Shown here piece after piece: positions 53,817 to 64,000 of a stretch of DNA of 64,000 nucleotides. Position 1 is the first letter of the stretch. Each line of letters starts with the position of its first letter. Location of the stretch: the NCBI GenBank assembly GCA_024516035.1, contig CM044961.1, positions 18,109,374 to 18,173,373 on the forward strand. Reading direction: 5' to 3'. This DNA is from Bactericera cockerelli (lineage: Eukaryota; Arthropoda; Insecta; Hemiptera; Triozidae). The notes below the pieces were generated by a model. It saw only the letters and a list, made by a program, of their open reading frames with translations. It made no database searches and had not been told where the DNA came from. Made by a program: the position numbers and the translations under genes.

Positions 53817-55570
53817 TTCCAATATTCAATACATTTATTATCCTCCAATAACTCATACGTTATATTCAGATAAAAAATGGAATCATGCTTCTCGTATTGG
53901 AAAAACAGCTGAATCACAATTCACAAATACGAGTATCAGACAACTCATGGGAGAATTGTTATACACTGAAATTATGTTTCAACTTACAGGATATTTTTTT
54001 TACCAACTATCAAAGAGTTATACATTTTTAATAATTACATTTATTGAAAAATGAAGATCACTAAATCTGAAATTATTTGTAGCAAATAGGTAATTGCAAT
54101 TCTAGAGTATTTCTGTAGGAAACAGGTAATTGCAATTAAAGAGTATCTAAATAATCTAATTCAGATTTTTAAGAGTGTCTGGAGACAGTTAGAAGAATAT
54201 AAATACCAAAAAATTGCAATATCCAGGCCAAAACTCTACAAACCCTGATAAAAACATAATCTTATAATAGTTATTTTGTAAGAAACTCTTGAATAAAACG
54301 TGAACGTGGTCGAATGAGAACTTCATGGATGTATAGAATTTGCGAGAATTGTACGGAAAATCCGACACCTCATTGAATCGGACCCTAGAAAGCCTGATAA
54401 ACACAGCATCTTACATAATTCTTCTGAGAATACTCCTGAAGAAAATGCGGAGTCGGTCAAAAGAAACTTCATTTATGCGGTAGAATTTGCGAGAATTAGA
54501 CGCAAAACCTCATTATATCAACAAAAAAGCATTGAATTATTAGAAAAAAAGCATTGAGTTATTAGAAAAACATTGAGTTATTAGAAAAAAGCATTGAATG
54601 AAATCGAACTAGCCAATTTGACTGTCAATTCCAGAAAGTGATATGGTACATTAGAGAAGAAGAAGAGAGAGAAAAGAGAGCTCTCTGGAGAACGGTAAGA
54701 TTTAGGTACATGTGTTGCCCCAGTGAAATAGTATGACAGTATATGTTAATAATGCCATTAGACAACATATGGAGCAATAATCTGAAAATTTGCGTAGTTG
54801 CAAATTAATTTGTTCGTGCAAAGGGAATTAAAAAAAAAAAAATCAATTCAAATTCGAAAAAAGACAAACATAACGTGTTGATCATCATCGTAATCCAGGC
54901 CTCACTGATGGGAGATAAGAGAGGAAAATTGCAATCGTCCGGAAATGTCACCCATCCAAAGATAAAACGTTTTTAAAAATAGATTGTTTTCTAGCACTCA
55001 CATCAAACAAGTCACGAGAATTTGTTTCTGACATAATATATGATTCTGTCATTTAGCGGAGAGAATTTCGGGTGACGGACAAAAAAACCTCAAGCCAGCT
55101 CTCATTCTGTCACTAAAAATCAGCAACACCCCGCGAACAGCAAGACCATTTGAACCTTTGTAATGCTGGCTACTGGCTATATTCCCTGTTCAACTCAGGC
55201 TGGGTTAATACTGATAGCTGTTTGAGATCGTCCAGTGAATGCAGTGTAAAATCAGCAATGACCGAAATAGACGTTCACATCAACATCATAAAATAGAATA
55301 TTCTGCTTTAGAACCTCTATGATTTATGAACCAATTGCTAGGTCTTCTATTGTCTCTTGTTATGTCCAGCCTGAGTAGGGTAAGAAATTGATATTTTATG
55401 ATGTGACTGGATATTAGTTGAAAACCTACTACATTTAAAACCTTGTTTCATTTTGACTTGGACAGATTTTATTTTAGGAATATTTCGAAATATCTTGTCG
55501 AAACTTTCATTTTGAATTTGACATATTTTATTTTAGGAATATCTCGAAATATCTTGTCAAAACTCATAAC
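53817..55570. other. Upstream intergenic, no gene recognised
   Basis: AT-rich. A short run of TTAGAAAAA-CATTGA repeats lies at about 54520-54600, and a 5S-SINE core fragment (TCAGGCTGGGTTAATACTG) at about 55195. No exon was seen. Confidence 0.4.
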
Positions 55571-56351
55571 CAGGGCTGCGGAGTCGGAGCCGGAGCCGGA
55601 GCTAAGGAGCCGGAGCTTAACATTTTTTGGTCTGAAGGAGCCGGAGCTGGAGCCGGAGCCAATTATTTTAGTAAAGAGGAGCTGGAGCCGGAGTCGGAGC
55701 CAAATTTTCAAAAACTTGGCTCCGCATCCAGCTCTGACTTAAAAATGAATTACTAGTATTTCCTCTCTGAAAAAAGTTCCATGAGAATTTTGATGAAGCC
55801 CTAAATGTGCTATGCAAACCTATGAACAAAATTTTACTCGTTTAAGCACAAACTTATTCAATATTGACCAATTAGATATCAATTTTTTTTTTATTATTTC
55901 TCAAAAAATAATGAGTGGTTTTTTTATTTATTATTATTATTACCTATTAAAAATAAATAACACTACTCCACCACATCCACTATTCCAGCACCATCCTCAA
56001 ATCTAATGTAAATAATGTTCTTATGTACAATAAATACAATACAAATCTAAAATGTACCTAAGAGTTATTAATTTGTGATTTAATGGTTCTAGATAAGGGG
56101 AAAAGTTATAGAACATAAATGTAAGTGTTTAAACACATTTTTCGATACAACCAAAGTATTCAGTTTATACTAATATATACATTTTGTATTCAAATAGGAT
56201 GCACATTACTGGAGCCAGGAGCCGGAGCCGGAGCCAGTTTTTTTTCTCTTAGCTCCAGGAGCCGGAGCTGGAGTCGGAGCTAGAAAATAATACAAAGAGG
56301 AGCTGGAGCCGGAGCCGGAGCTCAAATTTTTTCCGCAGCTCCGCAGCCCTG
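55571..56351. mobile_element. hAT-type non-autonomous element, 781 bp
   Basis: Begins CAGGGCTGCGGAGTCGG and ends CTCCGCAGCCCTG, flanked by the perfect 8-bp duplication CTCATAAC (55563-55570 and 56352-56359). Both ends carry GGAGCCGGAGCC hexamer repeats. No transposase. Confidence 0.9.
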
Positions 56352-57025
56352 CTCATAACACCAAATAGAATTAAGGATCCTCAGAATTTTTCAAAACATC
56401 TACCGAGGGTAACAGACAAAAGAGGAAAATTCAAAAACGATCACAAAATAAGAAAATTTGAGATATCTTATCGCCGATATCCTTCGTATCCTATCGCCTC
56501 GAATGACAGCACATAATTATGAGAAAGTTAAAGAACCCCAATATTATTACGTGACCTGAAGAGATTTGTGTTGAATGCAATCTACAAGGCACAAAAGCAA
56601 TCTCGTCCGCGGTACAGCTAATAATTCCCAACACCCATCACAAAGACATATAAAACTGTGTCCCCTCACTCAATTCATTAATACGGTGTCCACGGGATAT
56701 GTAGCAGAGAGGAAGTGACGAGGTATTTGTACAAATAAAGCCAAGGGTGTAGTAGGGTTCTTCAGATGAATTCCCGTGCTCTGAGATTTGAGGATCCTTG
56801 GCTCAGATTTTGGAAGGTAGACTCAGTTGACTGCAGGCCCGTTTTATCGAATAGGCACAGTATTAGGGACTTACCTAGGGTGCTAGGCATTGGCATTTTT
56901 GGCGTCGGGGAAAGGCAAAACAAATGGGAAAACAGAATTGCCGTGGTTGTATACGCATGCGTAATCAGCAGGCAGGGGCATAAAAATGGGCGCTACTCTT
57001 CGTTGTGCCTATAGGGCACAGGCAG

Positions 57026-57223
57026 TGTGGAAGAGATTGCCATAGGCAATAACCCCGCCCTTTAGTTAGGACATATGTTTTTATATATTTTCTATTCTTT
57101 TTCATTTTTATTGTATATATTGTTTCCATTTTTTTTTTTTTTTTTTTTTCATTGTTAAAATAATTATTTGTATGTACATAATGTCCTTTTATATCTAATA
57201 AAGCGTTGTATAATAATAATAAA
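57026..57223 (+). mobile_element. LINE family A 3' end, third tail
   Basis: TGGAAGAGATTGCC to CCCCGCCCTTTAGTTAGG, then a T-rich tail, CTAATAAAGC and (AAT)n. The ORF end is broken by a stop (CCATAG). Confidence 0.65.
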
Positions 57224-57383
57224 CCGGGCCTGATTGACTGAGGTTTAGGGTAGGGTTAGGGTATCTATTACACCAGAGACTACAAGAATAGAGAGATTAG
57301 AGCACGCGCTCTGGAAATCTGATTCAGACGAGATTTGGGGTCCATGTGGGTGTGTTGCGTCAATGCGGGTGACAGAATCTTAA

Positions 57384-58467
57384 TCCCGAAATCTACTAGT
57401 TCAGAACTTTACACAACAAAACAGTCACTCATACAATGAAATGAGTCAAAATAAGTTAGAATCTGAATCCCGAAATCTTCTAGTTCAGAACTTTACACAA
57501 CAAAACAGTCACTCATACAATGAAATGAGTCAAAATAAGTTAGAATCTGAATCCCGAAATCTTCTAGTTCAGAACTTTACACAACAAAACAGTCACTCAT
57601 ACAATGAAATGAGTCAAAATAAGTTAGAATCTGAATCCCGAAATCTTCTAGTTCAGAACTTTACACAACAAAACAGTCACTCATACAATGAAATGAGTCA
57701 AAATAAGTTAGAATCTGAATCCCGAAATCTTCTAGTTCAGAACTTTACACAACAAAACAGTCACTCATACAATGAAATGAGTCAAAATAAGTTAGAATCT
57801 GAATCCCGAAATCTTCTAGTTCAGAACTTTACACAACAAAACAGTCACTCATACAATGAAATGAGTCAAAATAAGTTAGAATCTGAATCCCGAAATCTTC
57901 TAGTTCAGAACTTTACAAAACAAACCAGTCACTCATAAAATGAAATGAGTCAAAATAAGTTAGAATCTTAATCACGAAATCTTCTAGTTCAGAACTTAAC
58001 ACAACAAACCAGTCACTCATACAATGAAATGAGTCAAAATAAGTTAGAATCTTAATCCCGAAATCTTCTAGCTCAGAACTTTACACAACAAACCAGTCAC
58101 TCATAGAATGAAATGAGTTAAAATAAGTTAGAATCTTAATCCCGAAATCTTCTAGTTCAGAACTTAACACAACAAACCAGTCACTCATACAATGAAATGA
58201 GTCAAAATAAGTTAGAATCTTAATCCCGAAATCTTCTAGCTCAGAACTTTACACAACAAACCAGTCACTCATAGAATGAAATGAGTTAAAATAAGTTAGA
58301 ATCTTAATCCCGAAATCTTCTAGTTCAGAACTTAACACAACAAACCAGTCACTCATACAATGAAATGAGTCAAAATAAGTTAGAATCTTAATCCCGAAAT
58401 CTTCTAGCTCAGAACTTTACACAACAAACCAGTCACTCATATAGAATGAAATGAGTCAAAATAAGTT
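57384..58467 (+). repeat. 84-bp satellite, about 13 units
   Basis: The unit has GAATCCCGAAATCTTC, TCAGAACTTTACACAAC, CAGTCACTCATACAATG and AAATGAGTCAAAATAAG. As 84 is a multiple of 3, units lacking a stop form a 165-codon frame at 57441-57938. Later units carry TTAATCCCG, which stops it. Not a gene. Confidence 0.95.
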
Positions 58468-58719
58468 TGAGTGGGTTTCTCTCTCGTCTATCTTCTTGAA
58501 ACATGCTCGTTTCGTTTCTCTTGGCGTGCAACGCATCAAAACTAGCGTTGATGGAGGAAAAAAAATCAAATTCTAAGAAACCTCATGAGATCAATAGATA
58601 TGGGGAATACAGAGAATTGGCCATTATCTATCGATTTGTTGAATGAATGGATTTTTAATTCCTTCTCAACTGGCAAATTTAATGCATCAGCATCATAGAA
58701 CAGGGAAAATGTATGTCAG

Positions 58720-58980
58720 AATTATGACTGGTTCTAAGGATCTTGAAAAACACCTAAAAAACAAGAAACCGGGGACTGGGAACGTTAGTTCCAAAAGAAT
58801 TTGTCAAATTAGAGCTCGTGCAGTAAATCGAGGGTTTAGACACCTCGGTTTGGCGAGCAAAACCCTCGATTTACTGCACGAGCGCTAATTTGACAAATCC
58901 TTTTGGATAGTTAACGTTCCCAATCCCCCCTGGTTTCGTGTTTTTTAGGTGTTTTTCAAGATCCGTAGAACCGGTCATTA
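58720..58980. repeat. Hairpin with ~120-bp arms
   Basis: GCTCGTGCAGTAAATCGAGG before, and its complement after, a loop of about 22 nt centred near 58848. The arms extend outward through AACGTTAGTTCC and GGATCTTGAAAAAC with scattered mismatches. Confidence 0.88.
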
Positions 58981-60061
58981 GTAGCTCGAGGCGACCAAAG
59001 CCGCAATCTAGATGCTGTGAGATCTATTACTGTTTCCTAGGATTTGATTAGGATCTCCAATGTGCTGTAAGATATAATTGATCCAATCCATGAGACACGT
59101 TCTATACGATACTTTCCTTCCTGACTGGAGTACTGAACTTGCCAATCGGCACATCTGCATGATGGTCTAATCCTCTGATCATCCTCTGGCCATCGTTGCT
59201 ATGAGTTACCCAGGACAAGTTTCCGGCCAGGACACGCCACTGTACATAACATTAACATAGGTATATACTACCGGAAGTACATCACCCGTTCTTACACAAT
59301 TACACAGAATAAGTTTTTTTTGACAGCAAACAGCAATAGCGACTAAGTGAGCGAGGAGACAAGAGGAAATTCAGAAGAAGATAATAGAATGTATAATGAA
59401 GAAATGTATGTGAGAGAGGGGGGGAGAGAGATAAAGAGAGAGGAAAGAAAGGAGAGAGAGAAGAAGGGAGAGAGAGACAGAGAGAAGAGAGAGACTAGAA
59501 AGAGAGAGAAAGGATATATGAAGGGATGAAGGATATAGTGGTCAATAAGAAAGGCAGAAGGACAGACAGAGAGAAGAGAGAGACTAGAAAGAAAGGATAT
59601 ATGAAGAGATGAATTATAGAGTGGCCAATAAGAAAGCAAAGAGAGAGAGATAGGAGATTGAGACTAGAAAGAGAGAGAGGAGAGAGACTAGAAAGAAATA
59701 GAGAGGATGTATGAAGAGATGAAGGCTAAGAAAGGCAGAAGGAGAGAGGGAGAATTAAACGAGGATCATACTAGAAAAGGAGGGAGGAAAATGAGGGATG
59801 ATTAGAAGAATTTTTTGCTAAAGATTTCAATATGAATGCCTGGGCTACTGGGCTCTCCTCCAAAAAAAAACTAAACTTTCACTATACATTGTATCCATAC
59901 TATAATAGCGATATGGCTACATACAGGATGGTTCACTTGAATTGGTACGGTCCATTTCCTCGAGGCACGTCATGTTGATGAAATACAAGAAATGGTGTGA
60001 ACAAATGTCATTGTGAGAGGAAATATTAAGTTGAGAATGATGTTGTTTTTTTATATCCGGG

Positions 60062-60236
60062 GTCAAGTGGCAGAGAATGCCTAAGGCATTAACTTTGCGC
60101 AGGATTACAAAACAATTGTAAATAAAAATTAAATATGTTCAATATTTTATTTTTTTAACTTTCTTTTTTTAAATTTATTGTTGATTGTTTTGTAAAAAAA
60201 AAAAATAAAGTGTAAATACATAATCATAAAAAAAAA
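60062..60236 (+). mobile_element. 3' end of LINE family B
   Basis: GGCAGAGAATGCCTAAGGC with the ORF end in the WQRMPKAL frame, then TTTGTAAAAAAAAAAAATAA and AGTGTAAATA. Confidence 0.68.
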
Positions 60237-62255
60237 TGTTTCGCACGTTTTCCAATGATAGACAGGATTGAAGTATAAAGTACTGAGTTGATGACCTTAT
60301 CCCGTACCAGGAAAATCTAGAAGTTACTTGGAAAAACCATCAGGTGTGCAGAATGCATTGATAAACCAAACATAAAATATAAATAATTTGAATAATCAAA
60401 TTTCGTTTTCACCTGTCATACAGTAAAAAAACCATTCTTTCTACTAGAATTAGCGATGTTTTGAACTCGAACCTTCGACCTCCGGGTTACCAGTCCTCTA
60501 CCTTGAAGATAGGATTTAATTAATTTATTTTCATTATCAGATGACCATTTCACATGTTACTGTCAGAAGAGAGTTAAACAAAAAGCCAAGTGTTGTACTT
60601 TGAAATAAAATTGTTAGCCATACTAATGAAAATGAATCTCGCTGTATATAAAGGCAGTAGATCATTATAAAGGAGCTTTTTTGCAGGAGCTATATTTCAG
60701 CCCGGCTAATATAATAACGACTCAGTAGCTGGCAGCGTGTCAAAAATATTTCATATTATGCTACGATGGAAAAAAAGTAACATCAACCCATCAACACTTC
60801 TTTGAACTTTGAAAGGCCTTTAGATAGCTAACATAATCTATCTTATACATGGTTAAATTATTTTATTTATTTTTACAAATGGTCTTGGAATATAATTATC
60901 AATGACCCGCGTTATAAAAAAGAATTGAAGAAACGATTAGAAATTTAATATTAAGGGGTGGGGGTGAGTTTATGATTTAAGCTATATTTGACTATTACCT
61001 ACTTAAATCTTTAAACGTAGAAATTTTCGACAAAACATAACAAAAATAAGTAGAAACAAAAGGAAAGAAAAAACTATCATACGCAGTACAATATGAGTAC
61101 ATCATTAAGGTAAGAGATATAGAAGTTCCCATCGTTCTCAATAAGTTCATGTAAATTATATATCTATTGATAACTTTTTCGACCTCCTGGTTTAAAAATA
61201 AACCGTACAGTGCGAACGCCATAGTTAATTACTAAAATTAATTGGAAAAACCATTATTTGTTCCTCGGTTACCAATTCACGCATCTGAATTGAAAAGAGA
61301 GCTTTCTTCTTTCTATTTCTTAGCTTGAGTAGGCCTGGCTTATTATTTCGCGAATAAATTAACGGAGGGGGGGCCTGAGTAAATGATAAGAAAGGGTGCG
61401 GGGTGGGGAGGGGTCGAATAAAGGATGAATAATACAAAAGGGATGACTTTCTCCTCAACATTCTCATGGTACAAACAATCCTGAGATAATATGTAGGAGT
61501 ATATAAATACATACATCACCCACACCAAATATGAGTATGAATGTACGTATATCACCCATATGTTCTACTCGTGTTTTAGGTTTGAATGAAGACATGAGGG
61601 AGGGGGAGGGGGCGGGGGGTGGAAGAGGGAGGGGGAAAGGGATCTTGCATTGACATTTATCACGCGAATATAATGCACTCTCCCCTTCACAATATAGCGA
61701 GCGGCAATACGCTTAGCAGCAGTAGCATAGGGGTGCTGTCGGAATAGAGACATTGCACAAGGGATGAGAGGCGTGGGTAGGGGGTGGGAGCTGCCTTGGG
61801 GGAATACCTAGCTTTTCGTCGGGGTACTATGACTCACGCTGCCAGGTATTCAGAGAAGAATAGTGTAGTGACTTGTGGAAAATCCACGTTGTGGAAAGTA
61901 GAGGGGGCTACTAATTAAAATGAAGCTGTCGGAGTTACAACGCGCGTACATTTTTTCAAGCATAAAAGTTTGCGGAAAATATACGCAAGTTGCATAAAGT
62001 CAAGATGCTCTCTGCTCCGGTTTTGAAATCTTCACAGAGAAATTGAGAGAGGGTTGTTTGAATTTTCTCCACTTCTTGTTTTGTCAAGAAACTAGGACGA
62101 AAACTTTGGACACAATGCAAACAAAAGTTCATGACACGATAGGGAAGTTGAGAAATAGATGTTGGATGTTGGCAACAACTTTGATCGACCAGGGCGGATT
62201 GTTCGCTGAGTTAAAACTTTGATGATGTAACGGAAATAAAAGCTTTGGAAGCTAT

Positions 62256-62486
62256 TAGCGTCGATGACATGTTTAATACAGAAGTTCTTGTTCTGTCACT
62301 GAAGTTAAGCAACGTCCACTGACGTTAGAACGTGAATGGGTGACCGATCAAATTCGAACCCTGGTGATGCTGGCCCCCACTATTCCCGACCTAACCCAGG
62401 CAGTGGGTGAGGTTAATGTGGATAGCTAGTTTGTGAGTTTCCAATCGAGCGAATTAAAGCCTCCGTCTCAAATGATTTAAACAAAA
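62256..62486 (+). mobile_element. 5S rRNA-derived SINE, diverged
   Basis: TTAGCGTCGATGACATGTTT, GAAGTTAAGCAACGTCC, GAATGGGTGACCGATC and GTGGGTGAGGTTAATGTGG. The tail is degraded. Confidence 0.78.
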
Positions 62487-64000
62487 AAGGCTATTGGACT
62501 TTTCAATCAAAATAAATGTTCCAATTCATCAACATCAAAAAAAAAAAAAAACCATTTTTCAATCGTGTTTCTTGAAGAGCCCTGTAAGAACTACACCAGT
62601 ATCAATTTATTGTAGAGTACGGTGATATGAGCAGGCCCTATGAATACCTGGAATGAATGAATAGGAATGTTTCAAGGAGAAGTAATCACTATCATGCAGG
62701 AAAAGTGATGTAGGAATGTGGTGGTGATAGGTAAGACTAGACAGGCGATGGAGATGATATCATGATGCTAGGAAGTGGATACTCACGTAGTGTAACTACA
62801 ACATGGCCATAACCACTTGGTAAATCGAGTACTAGACTCTTTACTACAAAACCACCAATACACTGTCTCTCGTGACTGTCATTGCCAAGGCAACCCATTG
62901 ATAAATATTAGGAAGACATATAAATGATATGAAGTCTTTGAAAAAAAAACAAATGAGCTATTACCAGCATTATCTATTAAATTGCCATGCAACTCATGCT
63001 TAGCTTCAGATCTGATGTTGTTTCTTGTTTGCGTATTCTGAGGAATCTGCCCACTGATGGGTCATATCTGACGCAGCGCGGTGGTCTGTACAATCTGTAG
63101 TGATGGTGAAAGGAATGTATGGACGCATTTGACGCCCAGATCCATGGGCTCCTTCCATACCCAAATACCCATGTACCGAATGATAGTACAATATGTTCTA
63201 TTGATCATGAAATTCCAAGAAACATAAAATGAACGCACCACTTTTATAATGCTGAGTCTTATCAGTGGGAACTAGATGCCCTAATCAGAGCTGATAACAG
63301 CGTAATGCAAACATTTTGGACTTTAGTTTAAATTACAGCACAGAAGAATTTTACAGTTTCCAACATTTCTGATGAAACCCTTGACCATTGGACACAGTGA
63401 ATATTTTCTCATTACTTTTGTTTTAGGGACCCCCTTTATCAATATCAAATTCTTCCATTGCAGGTATAATCTTCCTAATGTTATCAATATAGTAACCAGG
63501 GATTCGGTAATTTTATTAACCGTAGGTAGTACAGGAATGTAATATCACAGGTACTTTAATGATAAGAACCGACAACACGTAACAAGAGGTGATAAGAAGA
63601 CGAAAGATGTGTCCTTGAGAATCAAAGGTCGGACGGCAGTGATTTCTTGAAAAGCGAACGATAGGGAATTACCGGTGCGCCTCGGTGCTTTGAAGCAGTT
63701 CTTGGGATGTCGCAAATATGTTTGCTAAAAAAACATAACAAAGGTGGAATTTTTAGAACTTATTTTTTTTTAAAGGGATTAAACCTATTTTAATAAACTA
63801 GTTTTTGAAAAGACAATGTCTTGTTGAAAGAGTTTTATTTTATGATGGTGCGTTTAGAGATTGTCTTTTGGTCGAGTTTGAGAATTAAAAAAAACACACA
63901 CAATACAAAGGGTCAATACATCCTAAGAGGTCATTAAAAATAGAGAAAGAAAAAAGTCAATCAATAACTTAAAACTCGATTCCTCGTTCAACTTCTAGGA

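Larger units (their letters stand above)
58981..64000. other. Upstream intergenic, no gene recognised
   Basis: GA-rich low-complexity DNA at 59340-59790, LINE B 3' end at 60062-60236, G-rich tract at 61590-61640 and a 5S SINE at 62256-62486. No coding exon was supported. The tweety promoter may lie here or nearer 48.4 kb. Confidence 0.4.

Noticed and set aside
57241..57265. Interstitial telomere-like TTAGGG words
   Set aside because: Only about three degenerate repeats, and the expected insect repeat is TTAGG; chance or a fossil at best.
57441..57938. 165-codon open frame of 28-residue repeats
   Set aside because: It is produced by an 84-bp satellite whose unit is a multiple of three. Neighbouring units have stops, and there is no splice or promoter evidence.
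59343..59639. Ser/Leu-rich minus frame and Glu/Arg-rich plus frame
   Set aside because: Both are translations of GA/TC low-complexity DNA.

Overview
The window is eukaryotic, almost certainly arthropod and probably insect. It is AT-rich, with GT-AG introns, Pol III-derived SINEs built on tRNA and on 5S rRNA heads, 3' ends of non-LTR retrotransposons, many TA- or TAA-flanked MITEs, an 8-bp-flanked hAT-type element, mariner debris and several minisatellites. I cannot name the species. There is nothing prokaryotic: no operons, CRISPR arrays or rRNA operon.

One protein-coding gene can be reconstructed with confidence. It is a tweety/TTYH-family membrane protein on the minus strand, in 14 coding exons from 48252 (ATG) down to 30406 (stop). 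The exon phases join without error to 1908 nt, or 635 residues plus stop. The protein has five predicted membrane segments, three N-X-S/T sequons in the first extracellular domain, four cysteines in the second extracellular domain, and a Pro/Thr/Gly-rich cytoplasmic tail. A 5'UTR exon part (48253-48333) carries a three-codon uORF. The promoter and any further 5' exon were not found.

Layout: 0-30 kb lies downstream of the gene and is repeat-rich intergenic DNA. It holds LINE tails, 5S SINEs, Helitron-like elements, a 405-bp and a 396-bp MITE, a 1.7-kb palindrome, PIF-like MITEs, and a tandem duplication at 26.9-27.9 kb. 30.4-48.3 kb is the tweety gene, whose introns are packed with SINEs, minisatellites and a mariner remnant. 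48.4-64 kb is upstream: a 2.1-kb long-TIR element, more SINEs, a hAT-type element, an 84-bp satellite of about 13 units, a 120-bp-arm hairpin and GA-rich DNA.

The most unusual signal is inside tweety. At least four exons (3, 4, 5 and 9) have had a splice junction itself tandemly duplicated, leaving rows of decoy donors or acceptors. Exon 9 has eleven copies of its 3' splice site, and the nearest extra one would add exactly 27 codons in frame. A second theme is a SINE core shared between elements with 5S rRNA heads and elements with tRNA heads.
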